Shown one piece after another: positions 8,267 to 17,240 of a DNA stretch of 64,000 bases; the stretch's first letter is position 1; each line of letters opens with the position of its first letter. Source of the stretch: CAZBJJ01 sp964492245 (GTDB lineage Bacteria; Spirochaetota; Spirochaetia; Treponematales; Breznakiellaceae); contig CAZBJJ010000002.1 in NCBI GenBank assembly GCA_964492245.1, positions 1 through 64,000 of the forward strand, given 5' to 3'. Made by a program: the position numbers and the translations under genes. A model generated the notes under the pieces. That model was given only the letters and a program-made list of their open reading frames with translations, ran no database searches and was not told where the DNA came from.

Positions 8267-10291
8267 ATGGGAAAAATTATTGGTATCGACCTAGGAACAA
8301 CCAACTCATGTGTAACGGTTTTGGATGGGGGGGAACCCATTGTTTTGCAGAACTCAGAGGGCGGGCGCACTACGCCATCAATTGTTGGCTTTACGGGAAA
8401 GGGCGAACGAGTTGTGGGGCAACCGGCAAAAAACCAGATGATAACAAATCCGGAAAATACCGTTTTTTCAATAAAGAGGGTGGTGGGACGACGATTTTCG
8501 GAAATTAACGAAGAAATGAAGCTTGTCCCCTACCATGTTAAAGAACAGGGCGGCGAGCTTCGGGTGGATATTCAGGGTAAACTATATTCGCCACAGGAAA
8601 TTTCGGCCTTCGTATTGCAGAAAATGAAAAAAACGGCAGAAGATTATTTGGGCGAGGCGGTCACCGAAGCGGTTATTACTGTTCCCGCCTATTTTAACGA
8701 TGCCCAGCGCCAAGCTACAAAGGACGCCGGAAAAATTGCCGGCTTGGAAGTAAAGCGCATTATTAACGAACCGACGGCAGCTGCCCTGGCCTTTGGCTAC
8801 AACAAGGACCAGAAAAAAGAGCGGGTCATTGCCGTCTACGACCTTGGTGGCGGCACCTTCGATATTAGCATTTTGGAGCTGGGCGAAGGCGTTTTCGAGG
8901 TTAAATCTACCAATGGCGACACCCACCTTGGTGGCGACGATTTTGACCACAGAATAATGGAATGGCTTGTCGACGAGTTTAAAAAAGATACGGGCATAGA
9001 TCTTTCCAAAGACCGCATGGCCCTGCAGCGCCTGCGCGAGGCATCCGAAAAGGCAAAGATAGAGCTTTCTGCGGTACAGGCCACCGAAATAAATCTGCCC
9101 TTTATTACCGCCGATCAGAATGGGCCCAAGCACTTACAAAAATCGATTACCCGCGCCAAGTTCGAGCAAATGGTGGACGATCTTTTCGAGCGTTCCAAAG
9201 AACCCTGTAAAAAAGCCCTTGCCGATGCGGGCATTGGTGCTGGCCAGATAGACGAGGTGCTCCTTGTTGGCGGTTCTACCCGTATTCCTGCGGTTCAGCG
9301 CATTGTAAAAGAGCTGTTTGGCAAAGACCCCAATAAGGGGGTGAACCCCGACGAGGCGGTGGCAATTGGGGCAGCTATCCAGGGCGGTATTCTTGGTGGC
9401 GATGTAAAAGATGTCCTGTTATTGGATGTTTCGCCGCTCTCCCTGGGAATTGAAACCCTGGGCGGGGTTATGACCAAGCTTATTCCCCGAAATACCACCA
9501 TTCCCACGCGGAAAAGCCAGATTTTCTCCACCGCTGCAGATGGCCAGAATGCAGTTTCGATCCACGTTTTACAGGGCGAACGGGACATGGCCTCCCATAA
9601 CCGTACTCTTGGGCGCTTCGACTTAGTGGGCATTCCGCCTGCTCCCCGTGGTGTCCCCCAAATTGAGGTTACCTTCGATATCGATGCCAACGGCATTGTG
9701 CATGTCTCTGCTAAGGATTTAGGCACCGGCAAGGAGCAGAAAATCCGCATAGAAAGCTCCTCTGGTTTAAACGAATCCGAGATTAACCGTATGGTTCAGG
9801 AAGCCGAGGCACATGCAGAGGAGGACCGGCAAGAAAAAGAGAAGGTCGAGGTTCGCAACGAGGCCGACAGCATGATTTATTCCACCGAGAAAACGCTAAA
9901 AGATATGGCCGATAAATTGGAGGAAGAGGATAAGTCTAAAATTGAGGCCGCCATGGCGGACTTAAAGCAGGCTGTGGAGGCAAATGATGTCGAGCAGATG
10001 AAAGAAAAAACAGAGGCCCTAAAGCAGGCTTCCTATAAAATTGCCGAGGAAATGTATAAAAATGCCGGACCAGAGGCTGGAGCTGAGGCNNNNNNNNNNN
10101 NNNNNNNNNNNNNNNNNNNNNNNNNNNNNNNNNNNNNNNNNNNNNNNNNNNNNNNNNNNNNNNNNNNNNNNNNNNNNNNNNNNNNNNNNGAGGCTGGAGC
10201 TGAGGCCGGAGCAGATGGCGCAGCTACAGGAAGCGACAAGGGCGACGAGGCCCAGGATGTCGACTACGAAGTAGTAGATGACGACAAGTAA
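8267..10291 (+). CDS. dnaK: Chaperone DnaK (Hsp70), sequence gap in C-terminal tail
   Basis: ATP-driven Hsp70 chaperone. Start is ATG 8267 after AAGGAG; an upstream ATG at 8237 adds a non-family leader. The nucleotide-binding domain shows GIDLGTTNSCVTVLDGG, VYDLGGGTFDISIL and LLVGGSTRIPAVQ; the substrate domain shows LLLDVSPLSLGIETLGG. The C-terminal tail is unusual: Glu-Ala-Gly-Ala repeats on both sides of 100 N (10090-10189), then the common acidic end DVDYEVVDDDK. True tail length is therefore unknown. dnaJ starts 13 bp later. Confidence 0.96.
   Translation: MGKIIGIDLGTTNSCVTVLDGGEPIVLQNSEGGRTTPSIVGFTGKGERVVGQPAKNQMITNPENTVFSIKRVVGRRFSEINEEMKLVPYHVKEQGGELRVDIQGKLYSPQEISAFVLQKMKKTAEDYLGEAVTEAVITVPAYFNDAQRQATKDAGKIAGLEVKRIINEPTAAALAFGYNKDQKKERVIAVYDLGGGTFDISILELGEGVFEVKSTNGDTHLGGDDFDHRIMEWLVDEFKKDTGIDLSKDRMALQRLREASEKAKIELSAVQATEINLPFITADQNGPKHLQKSITRAKFEQMVDDLFERSKEPCKKALADAGIGAGQIDEVLLVGGSTRIPAVQRIVKELFGKDPNKGVNPDEAVAIGAAIQGGILGGDVKDVLLLDVSPLSLGIETLGGVMTKLIPRNTTIPTRKSQIFSTAADGQNAVSIHVLQGERDMASHNRTLGRFDLVGIPPAPRGVPQIEVTFDIDANGIVHVSAKDLGTGKEQKIRIESSSGLNESEINRMVQEAEAHAEEDRQEKEKVEVRNEADSMIYSTEKTLKDMADKLEEEDKSKIEAAMADLKQAVEANDVEQMKEKTEALKQASYKIAEEMYKNAGPEAGAEXXXXXXXXXXXXXXXXXXXXXXXXXXXXXXXXXXEAGAEAGADGAATGSDKGDEAQDVDYEVVDDDK
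10069..10210 (+). repeat. 12-bp repeat (Glu-Ala-Gly-Ala) interrupted by 100-N gap in dnaK
   Basis: The unit GAGGCTGGAGCT, coding EAGA, is seen before the gap (from 10074) and after it (from 10190). The N run 10090-10189 is exactly 100, the standard size for a gap of unknown length, so the repeat probably broke the assembly. The copy number of the repeat cannot be known from this sequence. Confidence 0.8.
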
Positions 10292-10304
10292 AAAGGGCTA
10301 AACC

Positions 10305-11417
10305 TTGGCAAAACGCGATTATTACGATGTCCTGGGGCTCCAAAAAGGGGCCTCCAAGGACGATATAAAGAAGGCATACCGCCGTTTAGCAGTGCAAAAT
10401 CATCCCGATAAAAACCCGGGCGACAAAAAGGCCGAGGAGCGCTTTAAAGAGGCCACCGAGGCCTACGAGGTGCTTGCCGACGATCAGAAAAAAACGCTGT
10501 ACGACCAATACGGCCATGCTGGCCTAGAGGGAATGGGCGCAGGTTCCGGCGGCGGCTTTTCGTCTTTTCATGGCTTTGAAGATATTTTTGGTGATTTTTC
10601 GGGTATTTTCGACAACCTCTTTGGAGGTGGTGCCCGGCGGGGCAATAGCAGCCCTGGCGGGCCACCACAGGGTGCAAACCTAAGATACGATATAGAAATA
10701 CCCTTTAAGGATGCTGTCTTTGGCACCAAGGTAGAAGTACAGTATCAGCGGGAAGAGGCCTGTGGCAGCTGTAGTGGCACAGGGGCTGCAGGCAGCTCCG
10801 GCCGCAAGGTCTGTCCCAGCTGTGCGGGCTCCGGCCAGGTGCGCCGAAGCCAGGGCTTTTTCTCGGTGGCAACGCCCTGTGCCTCCTGCCGTGGCGAAGG
10901 CTATATCATCGAAAACCCCTGCACCACCTGTGGTGGCTCAGGCACCAGAAAGGCCAAACAAAAACTGGCCGTAACGATTCCCCCCGGCATCGAAGATGGC
11001 AAAAGGGTCGTTCTGCACAACCAGGGGGATGCTGGACCTAACGGCGGGCCCTTTGGCGATTTAATCGTGTTTATACGGGTTAAGCCCCACGAATATTTCG
11101 AAAGAGACGGCCTGGACCTCTACTGTGCAGTACCCGTTTCAATAAGCCAGGCCACCTTGGGCGCCGATGTAATTATTAAAACCTTGGATTCGAAAAAAAT
11201 AAAAATAAAGGTACCCGCGGGCACCCAAAGTGGAAAATTGGTGCGGGTGCGCGAAGAGGGTGTTCCATCGGGGGCCCGTCGAGGCGATTTATATATTAAA
11301 TTGATGGTTAAAATTCCTCAAAAACTTACAAAGCGTAGCAAGGAGCTTTTAGAGGAATTGGCCCAGCTCGAAGGGGACAGGAAAGAGCTGTCTACAATTC
11401 CCTTAAAGCAAATATAA
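10305..11417 (+). CDS. dnaJ: Chaperone DnaJ (Hsp40)
   Basis: J-domain co-chaperone that stimulates DnaK ATPase. Start is TTG at 10305 (AKRDYYDVLGLQKGAS follows) with AAAAGGG just upstream. Domains in order: J domain with the HPD motif (NHPDKNPG) around residue 33, Gly/Phe-rich linker about 72-120, four CxxCxGxG zinc repeats (CGSCSGTGA, CPSCAGSGQ, CASCRGEGY, CTTCGGSGT) about 150-210, and the C-terminal substrate domains. Complete and normal in length (370). Confidence 0.96.
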   Translation: MAKRDYYDVLGLQKGASKDDIKKAYRRLAVQNHPDKNPGDKKAEERFKEATEAYEVLADDQKKTLYDQYGHAGLEGMGAGSGGGFSSFHGFEDIFGDFSGIFDNLFGGGARRGNSSPGGPPQGANLRYDIEIPFKDAVFGTKVEVQYQREEACGSCSGTGAAGSSGRKVCPSCAGSGQVRRSQGFFSVATPCASCRGEGYIIENPCTTCGGSGTRKAKQKLAVTIPPGIEDGKRVVLHNQGDAGPNGGPFGDLIVFIRVKPHEYFERDGLDLYCAVPVSISQATLGADVIIKTLDSKKIKIKVPAGTQSGKLVRVREEGVPSGARRGDLYIKLMVKIPQKLTKRSKELLEELAQLEGDRKELSTIPLKQI

Positions 11418-11433
11418 AATGAATTTTCACCCG

Positions 11434-11475
11434 TTTTTACCAATTTTATGGAAAAATCCATGAAATTGGTAAAAA
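11434..11475. terminator. Long A/T-rich hairpin after dnaJ
   Basis: A 13-bp stem, TTTTTACCAATTT (11434-11446) against AAATTGGTAAAAA (11463-11475), with an inner ATGGA/TCCAT stem in its loop. It ends the heat-shock cluster just before the promoter of the phosphatase gene. There is no run of T after the stem on the + strand, so it is not a textbook terminator; the outer T5/A5 of the stem may serve that role. Confidence 0.5.
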
Positions 11476-11499
11476 TCTCAATGATATCCCTGTATAAAA

Positions 11500-11528
11500 T
11501 TGACAGAAATCGATTTCACTCTTATAAA
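11500..11528 (+). promoter_or_regulatory. Promoter of the partner-switch cassette
   Basis: TTGACA (11500-11505), 17-bp spacer, TATAAA (11523-11528). The likely start of transcription is near 11535, 13 nt before the ATG of the first phosphatase gene, with AAGAGG between. Confidence 0.7.
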
Positions 11529-11547
11529 AGATAAGAGGTTTGACTGA

Positions 11548-12927
11548 ATGTATCGTAATCTTCGTAGAATTGCATTTATTATTCTCTTAGGCATTCTTGC
11601 CCTGTTGTACACTCTTGTGGTGGCACTCTTAATTGGCAATCTGCCCTTTTTCGGGCAATTGGCCTTTGCTGGCCTGCTCTTTGTGGGAGTGGTCTTTCTT
11701 TTAACCTTTCTGTTTAAAAGGGCAGATGAACGGCTTAACCGAAAGGCCTTTGTCCTGGGAGACACAAGGGTTCTGTCTGCCTTTGTGGATCGTTTGCGCT
11801 TTTGTTTTACCACCAACGATCTTATCAAGGCATTTAGGGATGTTTTAGAGCTGTCCGCAGATTGCTCTGTCCTTTTGGTCGATATGGATAGGCACTATGC
11901 TGTGTATAATAGTCCCTCCACCATAGGTACCGACACCACGCTTTTTAACGAGCTGGTTCGCTACTACGACAACTGGAAAGACGGTGTTTATTTCTTCGAC
12001 GAAGAATTGGGCCTTGTTTCCGACCACCGACGCCAGCGGGGCTTTTTTGTCGTAAGCGGAAATTTACATCTTTATTTCTTTATGCGTTTTGCCAGAATTA
12101 TGGAGCCAGAAGTTTTTCAGGACCTTTTTGCCGAATTTAAGGCTTTTTTATCCCGAAATGAAACCATCGAAAAAATGTATGCGATATCTGCCGTTACCAA
12201 GGAGTGGGCCATGGTAGCAGAAACCCAGTTATCGTTTTTGCCTAAAAAAATGCCCGATATTAAAGGGCTCAATCTGGCGGCCTATTTCCGCCCCTTGGTC
12301 AATGTCTCTGGCGATTATTACGATGTCTTGCCCATAGACGAGGACAACACGCTGCTACTTTTGGGAGATGTCTCGGGCAAGGGTTTAGCTGCGGCACTTT
12401 TAATGGGTGTTATAATAAACACGGTTAGAATTCTGGAAGACAAGACCGATTTAATCGGCATGATTCGCAATATAGATATTGCAATAAAAGGCATGCGATT
12501 GCAGGATAAATACACCGTTATTTTTATTGGTATTGTAAATACCAAGGCAATGACTATTTCCTATGTCAACGCATCTATGGCAGATCCCTTAATTATTTCC
12601 GAAACACGGGCAGGTAGGCAGATTCGCTATTTAACCTCAAACTGTAGCCTTATAGGCATTCTGGATATAGAGGATATTCAGGTATCTAAGACCAAATTGT
12701 TTCCCGGCGATACCATTTTAATGGCCTCGGACGGAGTTTCGGAGGTTGCCGACGAGACGGGCGAAATGTTAGGAGATACCGAGCAGTGGGTAGACTTTAT
12801 CCTTACAGAATCGGAAAAACCTGTCGATGAATTTGTTACCGGTATTTCCGATTTAGTTTTAACTTACGCTGAAAAATCTGCCTTGCGCGACGACGTAACC
12901 ATGCTGGCCGTTAAATTACAGGAGTGA
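11548..12927 (+). CDS. Membrane-anchored SpoIIE/RsbU-type PP2C phosphatase
   Basis: 459 residues. Two hydrophobic helices lie within residues 8-55 (IAFIILLGILALLYTLVVALLIG and FAGLLFVGVVFLLTFLF), then a cytoplasmic linker/sensor region (about 75-210), and a C-terminal PPM/SpoIIE phosphatase domain. Metal-binding motifs are visible: SGDYYDVLPID, LLGDVSGKGLAAALLM, MASDGVSEV and LRDDVTMLAVK. Such enzymes remove phosphate from STAS anti-anti-sigma proteins, and a STAS gene lies two genes downstream. The first gene of the cassette, it has its own promoter and is followed by the second phosphatase after 4 bp. The signal sensed is unknown. Confidence 0.88.
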   Translation: MYRNLRRIAFIILLGILALLYTLVVALLIGNLPFFGQLAFAGLLFVGVVFLLTFLFKRADERLNRKAFVLGDTRVLSAFVDRLRFCFTTNDLIKAFRDVLELSADCSVLLVDMDRHYAVYNSPSTIGTDTTLFNELVRYYDNWKDGVYFFDEELGLVSDHRRQRGFFVVSGNLHLYFFMRFARIMEPEVFQDLFAEFKAFLSRNETIEKMYAISAVTKEWAMVAETQLSFLPKKMPDIKGLNLAAYFRPLVNVSGDYYDVLPIDEDNTLLLLGDVSGKGLAAALLMGVIINTVRILEDKTDLIGMIRNIDIAIKGMRLQDKYTVIFIGIVNTKAMTISYVNASMADPLIISETRAGRQIRYLTSNCSLIGILDIEDIQVSKTKLFPGDTILMASDGVSEVADETGEMLGDTEQWVDFILTESEKPVDEFVTGISDLVLTYAEKSALRDDVTMLAVKLQE

Positions 12928-12931
12928 ACAC

Positions 12932-14983
12932 ATGATTCTTTCGCTTTTTAACCTCGCCCTGTTTGTATTTCTTCTTAGATACGGGTACAATATTCGCCAT
13001 CGCTCAACCGAAGGTGAAAATTCCCGTTTGCTGTTTTGGTTTACCGAAATTTTCGCAGTTATGGCTTTTGGTACGGCTTTTGTCTCGATGGAGAGTGCCG
13101 GGACTAATTGGACCGACTTTTCTTTCTCCATAAACGTAGGAACACCGGTAATAGCACTGTTTTTTGCAAGNNNNNNNNNNNNNNNNNNNNNNNNNNNNNN
13201 NNNNNNNNNNNNNNNNNNNNNNNNNNNNNNNNNNNNNNNNNNNNNNNNNNNNNNNNNNNNNNNNNNNNNNTTTAATTTAGGCATCGCATTTTCGTTGTCA
13301 GCTATTTCAATAATAATATTCGTTCGACGCTTTTTTATAAAAAGTAAAATTTATCGCCTTCAATTGGGTGTATCGTCCTTTGCATTGATATTGGCGGGGG
13401 CGCTTTGGTTTCTCTTGTCCATAGTCCTGCCTGGTCAATTCGATCTATTATGGACATTTAACTTTTTGCCTGTCGTGCCCCTGGGACTAGTGTTGGCTTT
13501 TTCCTATGCTATGGGTATTACCCGTATTTTTGCACTGCGGGAAGTCTTAAAGACAACCCTGACCTTTATTGTCTATGCCCTAGTCGTGGGGGTAGCCACA
13601 GGGGCCACGATTGCCTTTATTTGGGACCCTCTTGCCTCGGTTTCGTCGTTGCTTGCCGCCTTCTTGGTCTTTCTTGTCTTTGTTGTGGCAGCATTACTTG
13701 CCTATTTTTTACGCAATAAATTAAAAGCGGTTATGCGCAGTGGAAGTGATTATGGGGACGAGCTCGAGGAGAAATTGACCGATATTGATTTTTCTTTGGG
13801 CCGCGACGAGGTTATCGATAATTTGCTTTCGCTGTTAAAAGAGTATGTAGACTGCACAGCAGTAAACCTCTTTGTAGTAGATTCTAATGATAGAATGCAA
13901 AATATTGGCTCGACCAACAACCTTGAGGCCTCTTTTAATCATCGAACCCCGGCAATTGATTTTTTAATAAACAACGATGTCTCTATAGCTATTAAAACCG
14001 AGGTTATTACCAATTATACCTACCACGAGGTAAAAACCGAATTATTGGGAATAATGTCCAGTTTCGATGCCGATATTTTAATTTTGCTGCGGGAAGGCCG
14101 CACCATAATTGGGGCCATTACTCTAGGTGCGAAAAGAACCGGCACAGAGTTTACCAGCTACGATTTCTCGGTGGCCTCTAAGCTCTATGGCAAGCTCTTT
14201 GTGGTGGCCTATTATTTTAAAAACGTAGCGCAAGAGTCCTTGGTGGTAACGGTCGACAGAGAATTAGAGTTCTCGGATCAAATTATTTTTTCTATTCAGG
14301 AAAACATCGATCGGGTAGAACACCCAACGGTGGATCTTTCTTTTATGACCCGCTCTGCCCGAAAACTGGGGGGCGACTTTTTAGATTTTATTCGCATATC
14401 GAAAAACAGATATATTATTATAATTGGGGATGTCTCTGGCAAGGGGCTGAATGCAAGTATGTCCATGGTAATTTTAAAATCGGTTATCCGCACTTTTTTG
14501 CGGGAAACTAAGGATTTTAAAAAGCTAATTATCAAAATTAACGACTTTATTAAAGTTAATCTGCCCCGCGGAACTTTTTTTGCGGGAGTTATCGGCATTA
14601 TGGATTTTGAAACCCGTACATTTTTTTATGTAAACTGTGGAATTCCAGCAATGTTTCTTCTGTCATCCTCGTATAACAACCCCGTGGAAATTCAGGGTGA
14701 TGGGAAAATCTTGGGCTTTGCAAAGAACATGGAACCCCTAATAAATGTGCGAAAGGCCGTCTTTAAAACAGGGGACATTGTTATGATGACGACCGACGGC
14801 CTAACCGACGCAGAATCTATTCGGGGGGCCCGCTTTGGAAAAGAGCGAATACAGGCAAGCATTTTAGAGAACCGTGAACAAAATGCCGAGCGAATGGTGC
14901 GGTTTTTATACGATTCTGTGGAAGAGTTTATTCAGCAGGAAATTGCTGACGATATTACTATTATGGCAATTAAATTTATTTAA
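12932..14983 (+). CDS. Second SpoIIE-type phosphatase with multi-TM sensor and GAF-like domain; contains a gap
   Basis: At least 683 residues. The N-terminus is a multi-helix membrane domain resembling the 7TM region of some histidine kinases (helices near 1-14, 35-50, then after the gap four or more more). It is interrupted by 100 N (13171-13270), so its real length is unknown. Residues about 285-430 look like a GAF domain, followed by a SpoIIE phosphatase with GGDFLDFIRIS, IIGDVSGKGLNASMSM, TTDGLTDAES and ADDITIMAIKF. It most likely works with the first phosphatase on the downstream STAS protein, as a second signal input. STAS gene starts 10 bp after its stop. Confidence 0.85.
   Translation: MILSLFNLALFVFLLRYGYNIRHRSTEGENSRLLFWFTEIFAVMAFGTAFVSMESAGTNWTDFSFSINVGTPVIALFFAXXXXXXXXXXXXXXXXXXXXXXXXXXXXXXXXXXFNLGIAFSLSAISIIIFVRRFFIKSKIYRLQLGVSSFALILAGALWFLLSIVLPGQFDLLWTFNFLPVVPLGLVLAFSYAMGITRIFALREVLKTTLTFIVYALVVGVATGATIAFIWDPLASVSSLLAAFLVFLVFVVAALLAYFLRNKLKAVMRSGSDYGDELEEKLTDIDFSLGRDEVIDNLLSLLKEYVDCTAVNLFVVDSNDRMQNIGSTNNLEASFNHRTPAIDFLINNDVSIAIKTEVITNYTYHEVKTELLGIMSSFDADILILLREGRTIIGAITLGAKRTGTEFTSYDFSVASKLYGKLFVVAYYFKNVAQESLVVTVDRELEFSDQIIFSIQENIDRVEHPTVDLSFMTRSARKLGGDFLDFIRISKNRYIIIIGDVSGKGLNASMSMVILKSVIRTFLRETKDFKKLIIKINDFIKVNLPRGTFFAGVIGIMDFETRTFFYVNCGIPAMFLLSSSYNNPVEIQGDGKILGFAKNMEPLINVRKAVFKTGDIVMMTTDGLTDAESIRGARFGKERIQASILENREQNAERMVRFLYDSVEEFIQQEIADDITIMAIKFI
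13171..13270. other. Scaffold gap (100 N) in phosphatase membrane domain
   Basis: Exactly 100 N. Unlike the gaps in dnaK and the GerMN gene, the flanks show no obvious repeat. Part of the transmembrane sensor region is missing; the reading frame on both sides belongs to the same protein. Confidence 0.95.
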
Positions 14984-14993
14984 GGGGGAATCA

Positions 14994-15320
14994 ATGGATC
15001 ATTTAAACATTACCGAAAAAAAGGGTGACAATTATATCCTTTTGGAAATTGTGGGGACGGTAAATTCGTATACCTATACCGAATTTCAGCAAAAAGTTTA
15101 TTCGATTATCAAGACTACAAATTTAATTTTGGATATGGGAAGAGTTACCAACCTCTCCTCTTCTGGCCTTGGCGTTTTAATGTCGGCAGTTGAAGATGGC
15201 GAGGAGGCGGGAACAAAGCTCTACATTATGTCGCCCAGTGACATTGTGCGTCTGGCTATTGAATCGACTGGGTTTCAGCATCTTTTTCCGGTAATTAGAA
15301 GTGTCGGTGAAGTTATGTAA
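14994..15320 (+). CDS. STAS-domain anti-anti-sigma factor (RsbV/SpoIIAA-like)
   Basis: 108 residues from ATG 14994 after AAGGGGGAA. A single STAS domain: strand LLEIVGTVNSYTYTEF, then LILDMGRVTNLSSSGLGVLMSA, where Ser57 just before GLG corresponds to the serine phosphorylated by RsbW/SpoIIAB kinases. In the known mechanism the dephosphorylated form binds the kinase and frees its target. Two phosphatase genes lie upstream and the kinase-like gene overlaps its 3' end, so the full switch is encoded together. Confidence 0.93.
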   Translation: MDHLNITEKKGDNYILLEIVGTVNSYTYTEFQQKVYSIIKTTNLILDMGRVTNLSSSGLGVLMSAVEDGEEAGTKLYIMSPSDIVRLAIESTGFQHLFPVIRSVGEVM

Positions 15321-15759
15321 CAAAGGAATAGCGTTCTCGAAGTTTGCTTATTTTTGGAAGAGAAAAGAAGAATTTTGTCGGTTTGAACGCTTTTTAGATA
15401 AATCTTTGCGCAGCATTCCCCCCGACAGAGCTGCGGCTTTAAAGCTTATTGCCTCCGAGTTATTCGACAATATTGTTGAGCACGCCAAGGGGGTCTTTCC
15501 CCCTCTTGTCCATGTAAAAATTAAAAGCAATCGACAGGTTAGGCTGCAGATATCTTATACATCCACTAATTTTGATGAATTTGAAAAAATATTGGATTTG
15601 CGACAGACATCTCCGCTTAGCAGCCAAAGAAGTCGGGCCATTCATTATTCGGAGCTGGACGAAAGGTATCGTGGCCTTGGGCTATTTATAGTTTCTTCCC
15701 TGGCCACAGATATAAAGATAAGCAGAAAACTCGTAAAAAAAATCGTAGTGCACTTGTAG
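15301..15759 (+). CDS. RsbW/SpoIIAB-like ATP-binding serine kinase / anti-sigma factor
   Basis: 152 residues of GHKL-type ATPase. The N box reads LIASELFDNIVEHAKG (Glu, Asn and His in the right places, about residues 50-65) and the glycine box RYRGLGLFIVSSLA lies near 122-135. In partner switching this protein binds either a sigma factor or other client, or the dephosphorylated STAS protein. GTG 15301 is taken as start, overlapping the STAS gene by 20 bp; no ATG or clear ribosome site exists nearby, so the start is uncertain. No sigma gene lies next to it, and the client is unknown. Its 3' end lies 9 bp from the convergent tRNA gene. Confidence 0.82.
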   Translation: MSVKLCNKGIAFSKFAYFWKRKEEFCRFERFLDKSLRSIPPDRAAALKLIASELFDNIVEHAKGVFPPLVHVKIKSNRQVRLQISYTSTNFDEFEKILDLRQTSPLSSQRSRAIHYSELDERYRGLGLFIVSSLATDIKISRKLVKKIVVHL

Positions 15760-15768
15760 GCTAAGAAA

Positions 15769-15851
15769 TGCCGGCGATGAGACTCGAACTCATATGCCCG
15801 TGAAGGCAGTGGATTTTGAGTCCACCGTGTCTGCCATTTCACCACGCCGGC
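15769..15851 (-). tRNA. tRNA-Leu, anticodon CAA
   Basis: On the minus strand the 7-bp acceptor stem GCCGGCG/CGCCGGC, an anticodon stem GTGGA/TCCAC around loop CTCAAAA, a long variable arm and a TTCGAGTC T-loop are all present. The anticodon is CAA (decodes UUG), and the long variable arm fits tRNA-Leu. CCA is not encoded. The gene is 83 nt without CCA and lies 38 bp downstream of the DUF1015 gene on the same strand, separated by a hairpin. Confidence 0.95.
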
Positions 15852-15857
15852 GATAGC

Positions 15858-15876
15858 ATTGGAGCAAGGCTCCAAT
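15858..15876. other. Hairpin between DUF1015 gene and tRNA-Leu
   Basis: ATTGGAGC / GCTCCAAT with a 3-nt loop, in the 38-bp space between the stop of the DUF1015 gene and the tRNA 5' end. There is no following T run in either direction, so it may be a processing or stability hairpin rather than a terminator. Confidence 0.5.
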
Positions 15877-15889
15877 AGACTAAATAATA

Positions 15890-17221
15890 TCAGAAAAGTT
15901 TTCGGCATTCAAGATAGAATCGCTTTTCAATTGCCTCGCCCATAGAAAAACTTTTGCGTGGCAGGGGCCCTGTCTTTGCCACGGTCATAAAAAGATCTGA
16001 CTTGCCAATAGGGGGCAGTAAAATGCCTGCCGTGTTCGGCCTTTGGGCAACCTCGATGGTTTCCTCGCTGCCATGGAGATAATCTATTGTGCGTTCGGCT
16101 TTGGCTGCGACAAAGGCATCTAAAATAGGTTGCAAGGGTTCAGTTGCCAGGCCGGTAAGACCGGTATTAAGTAAAAATGCTGTCTGCCCCGCGACTACAC
16201 CATAGCGAATAGGGCCGCCATCGCCCTCTGCCAAAAGTTTGGCCAGTTTTTGGGGGCTTTCGATCTGTTCAGTGGACAAGACAGGCAGCCTTGCCAGGGC
16301 CTTTATAAGCTCGGCCATATTGATATTGAAAAGTGCCCGATGGATGGGCTCGAATTGAATTGCCGGGTCGTAAATATTTTCTATTTCCACCAGGGCGTAT
16401 CTGGCCGGATGTTCCAGCAAATGGGGCATATCCTTATTTTCCGTTTTAAATTCGTCCCAGATGGCCTTGGCGGTTGCCAGGGAGTGGTTGCCGTCGCCCA
16501 CCGCAAACAAAAAGGGGCTGGGATCTGCAGTGCCATAGCGGGTTTTTGCCTTTTCGGCTAGCTTTTCGAAGGCGCTGGCAATAGATTGAAGCTCCTGGGC
16601 ATCGGTAATTTTCCAGCCTGCAAGCGAGCCGGCATTGCCCATTAGCTTTCCCTGGTAGGCGGGGGGTTGTTGGGTGCAGCGAGAGGAAATGGCGGAAAAT
16701 AAAAGGTCTTCTTCGTCATCGATTAAAAGAATTATATGCGGCGACTCCAAGCCTGCCTTCCGGCGAATATCCATGCGCGGTGGGAGGCGATCGGTAACGG
16801 TGCCCTCGCTGGCTCGAATAAGGGGGCGGGCCTGGGGCTGCCAATCGTAGGCTTCTAGGTCCACTGCCACCACAAGGCCACGTCGGTTTTTTTGATACGC
16901 AGTCTGTCTTTCTAAATAGACAAAGCCCTTAAATTCGCTATCGAAGGTATCGCTGGCCAAGGCTTTCTGCATTTCCTGGTGGATTTTCTGTATCCTTTCG
17001 GCTTTTCCGGGCTTTTCTAAATGTATCTCGGGAAAAATAAAATGTCCTGTAGAGGCCTTGTTTGCGATATTCTGATATACCGACTCCCAGTATGCCTCGT
17101 CTTGGGTATATTGGTCGCAGGCAATAACAGCCCATGTTTTTAGGTCGATGTCCTGCCGGGGAAGCAGAATGTGCGGCATTGCAATGCCAATTTTGGCCAA
17201 TCTATTTTCTAGGGTGTTCAC
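15890..17221 (-). CDS. DUF1015 family protein
   Basis: 443 residues from GTG 17221, chosen because AAGGAG precedes it; longer upstream readings run into the rpoN promoter region. The sequence follows the DUF1015 family: GIAMPHILLPRQDIDLKTWAVIACDQYTQDEAYW at the start, LFAVGDGNHSLATAKAIW in the centre and YLHGSEETIEVAQ near the end. The family is widespread in anaerobes; its chemistry is not established, although the GDGNHS motif suggests an enzyme. It is divergent from rpoN, with back-to-back promoters between. Confidence 0.85.
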   Translation of the reverse strand: MNTLENRLAKIGIAMPHILLPRQDIDLKTWAVIACDQYTQDEAYWESVYQNIANKASTGHFIFPEIHLEKPGKAERIQKIHQEMQKALASDTFDSEFKGFVYLERQTAYQKNRRGLVVAVDLEAYDWQPQARPLIRASEGTVTDRLPPRMDIRRKAGLESPHIILLIDDEEDLLFSAISSRCTQQPPAYQGKLMGNAGSLAGWKITDAQELQSIASAFEKLAEKAKTRYGTADPSPFLFAVGDGNHSLATAKAIWDEFKTENKDMPHLLEHPARYALVEIENIYDPAIQFEPIHRALFNINMAELIKALARLPVLSTEQIESPQKLAKLLAEGDGGPIRYGVVAGQTAFLLNTGLTGLATEPLQPILDAFVAAKAERTIDYLHGSEETIEVAQRPNTAGILLPPIGKSDLFMTVAKTGPLPRKSFSMGEAIEKRFYLECRKLF

Positions 17222-17240
17222 AGAAATCTCCTTAAAAATG

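Noticed and set aside
8837..9133. Open frames antisense to dnaK and other core genes
   Set aside because: Typical shadow frames of a strongly coding strand with no ribosome sites or recognisable products.
13171..13270. N runs as masked mobile elements
   Set aside because: All five are exactly 100 N, the normal placeholder for scaffold gaps; nothing in the flanks indicates target duplications.
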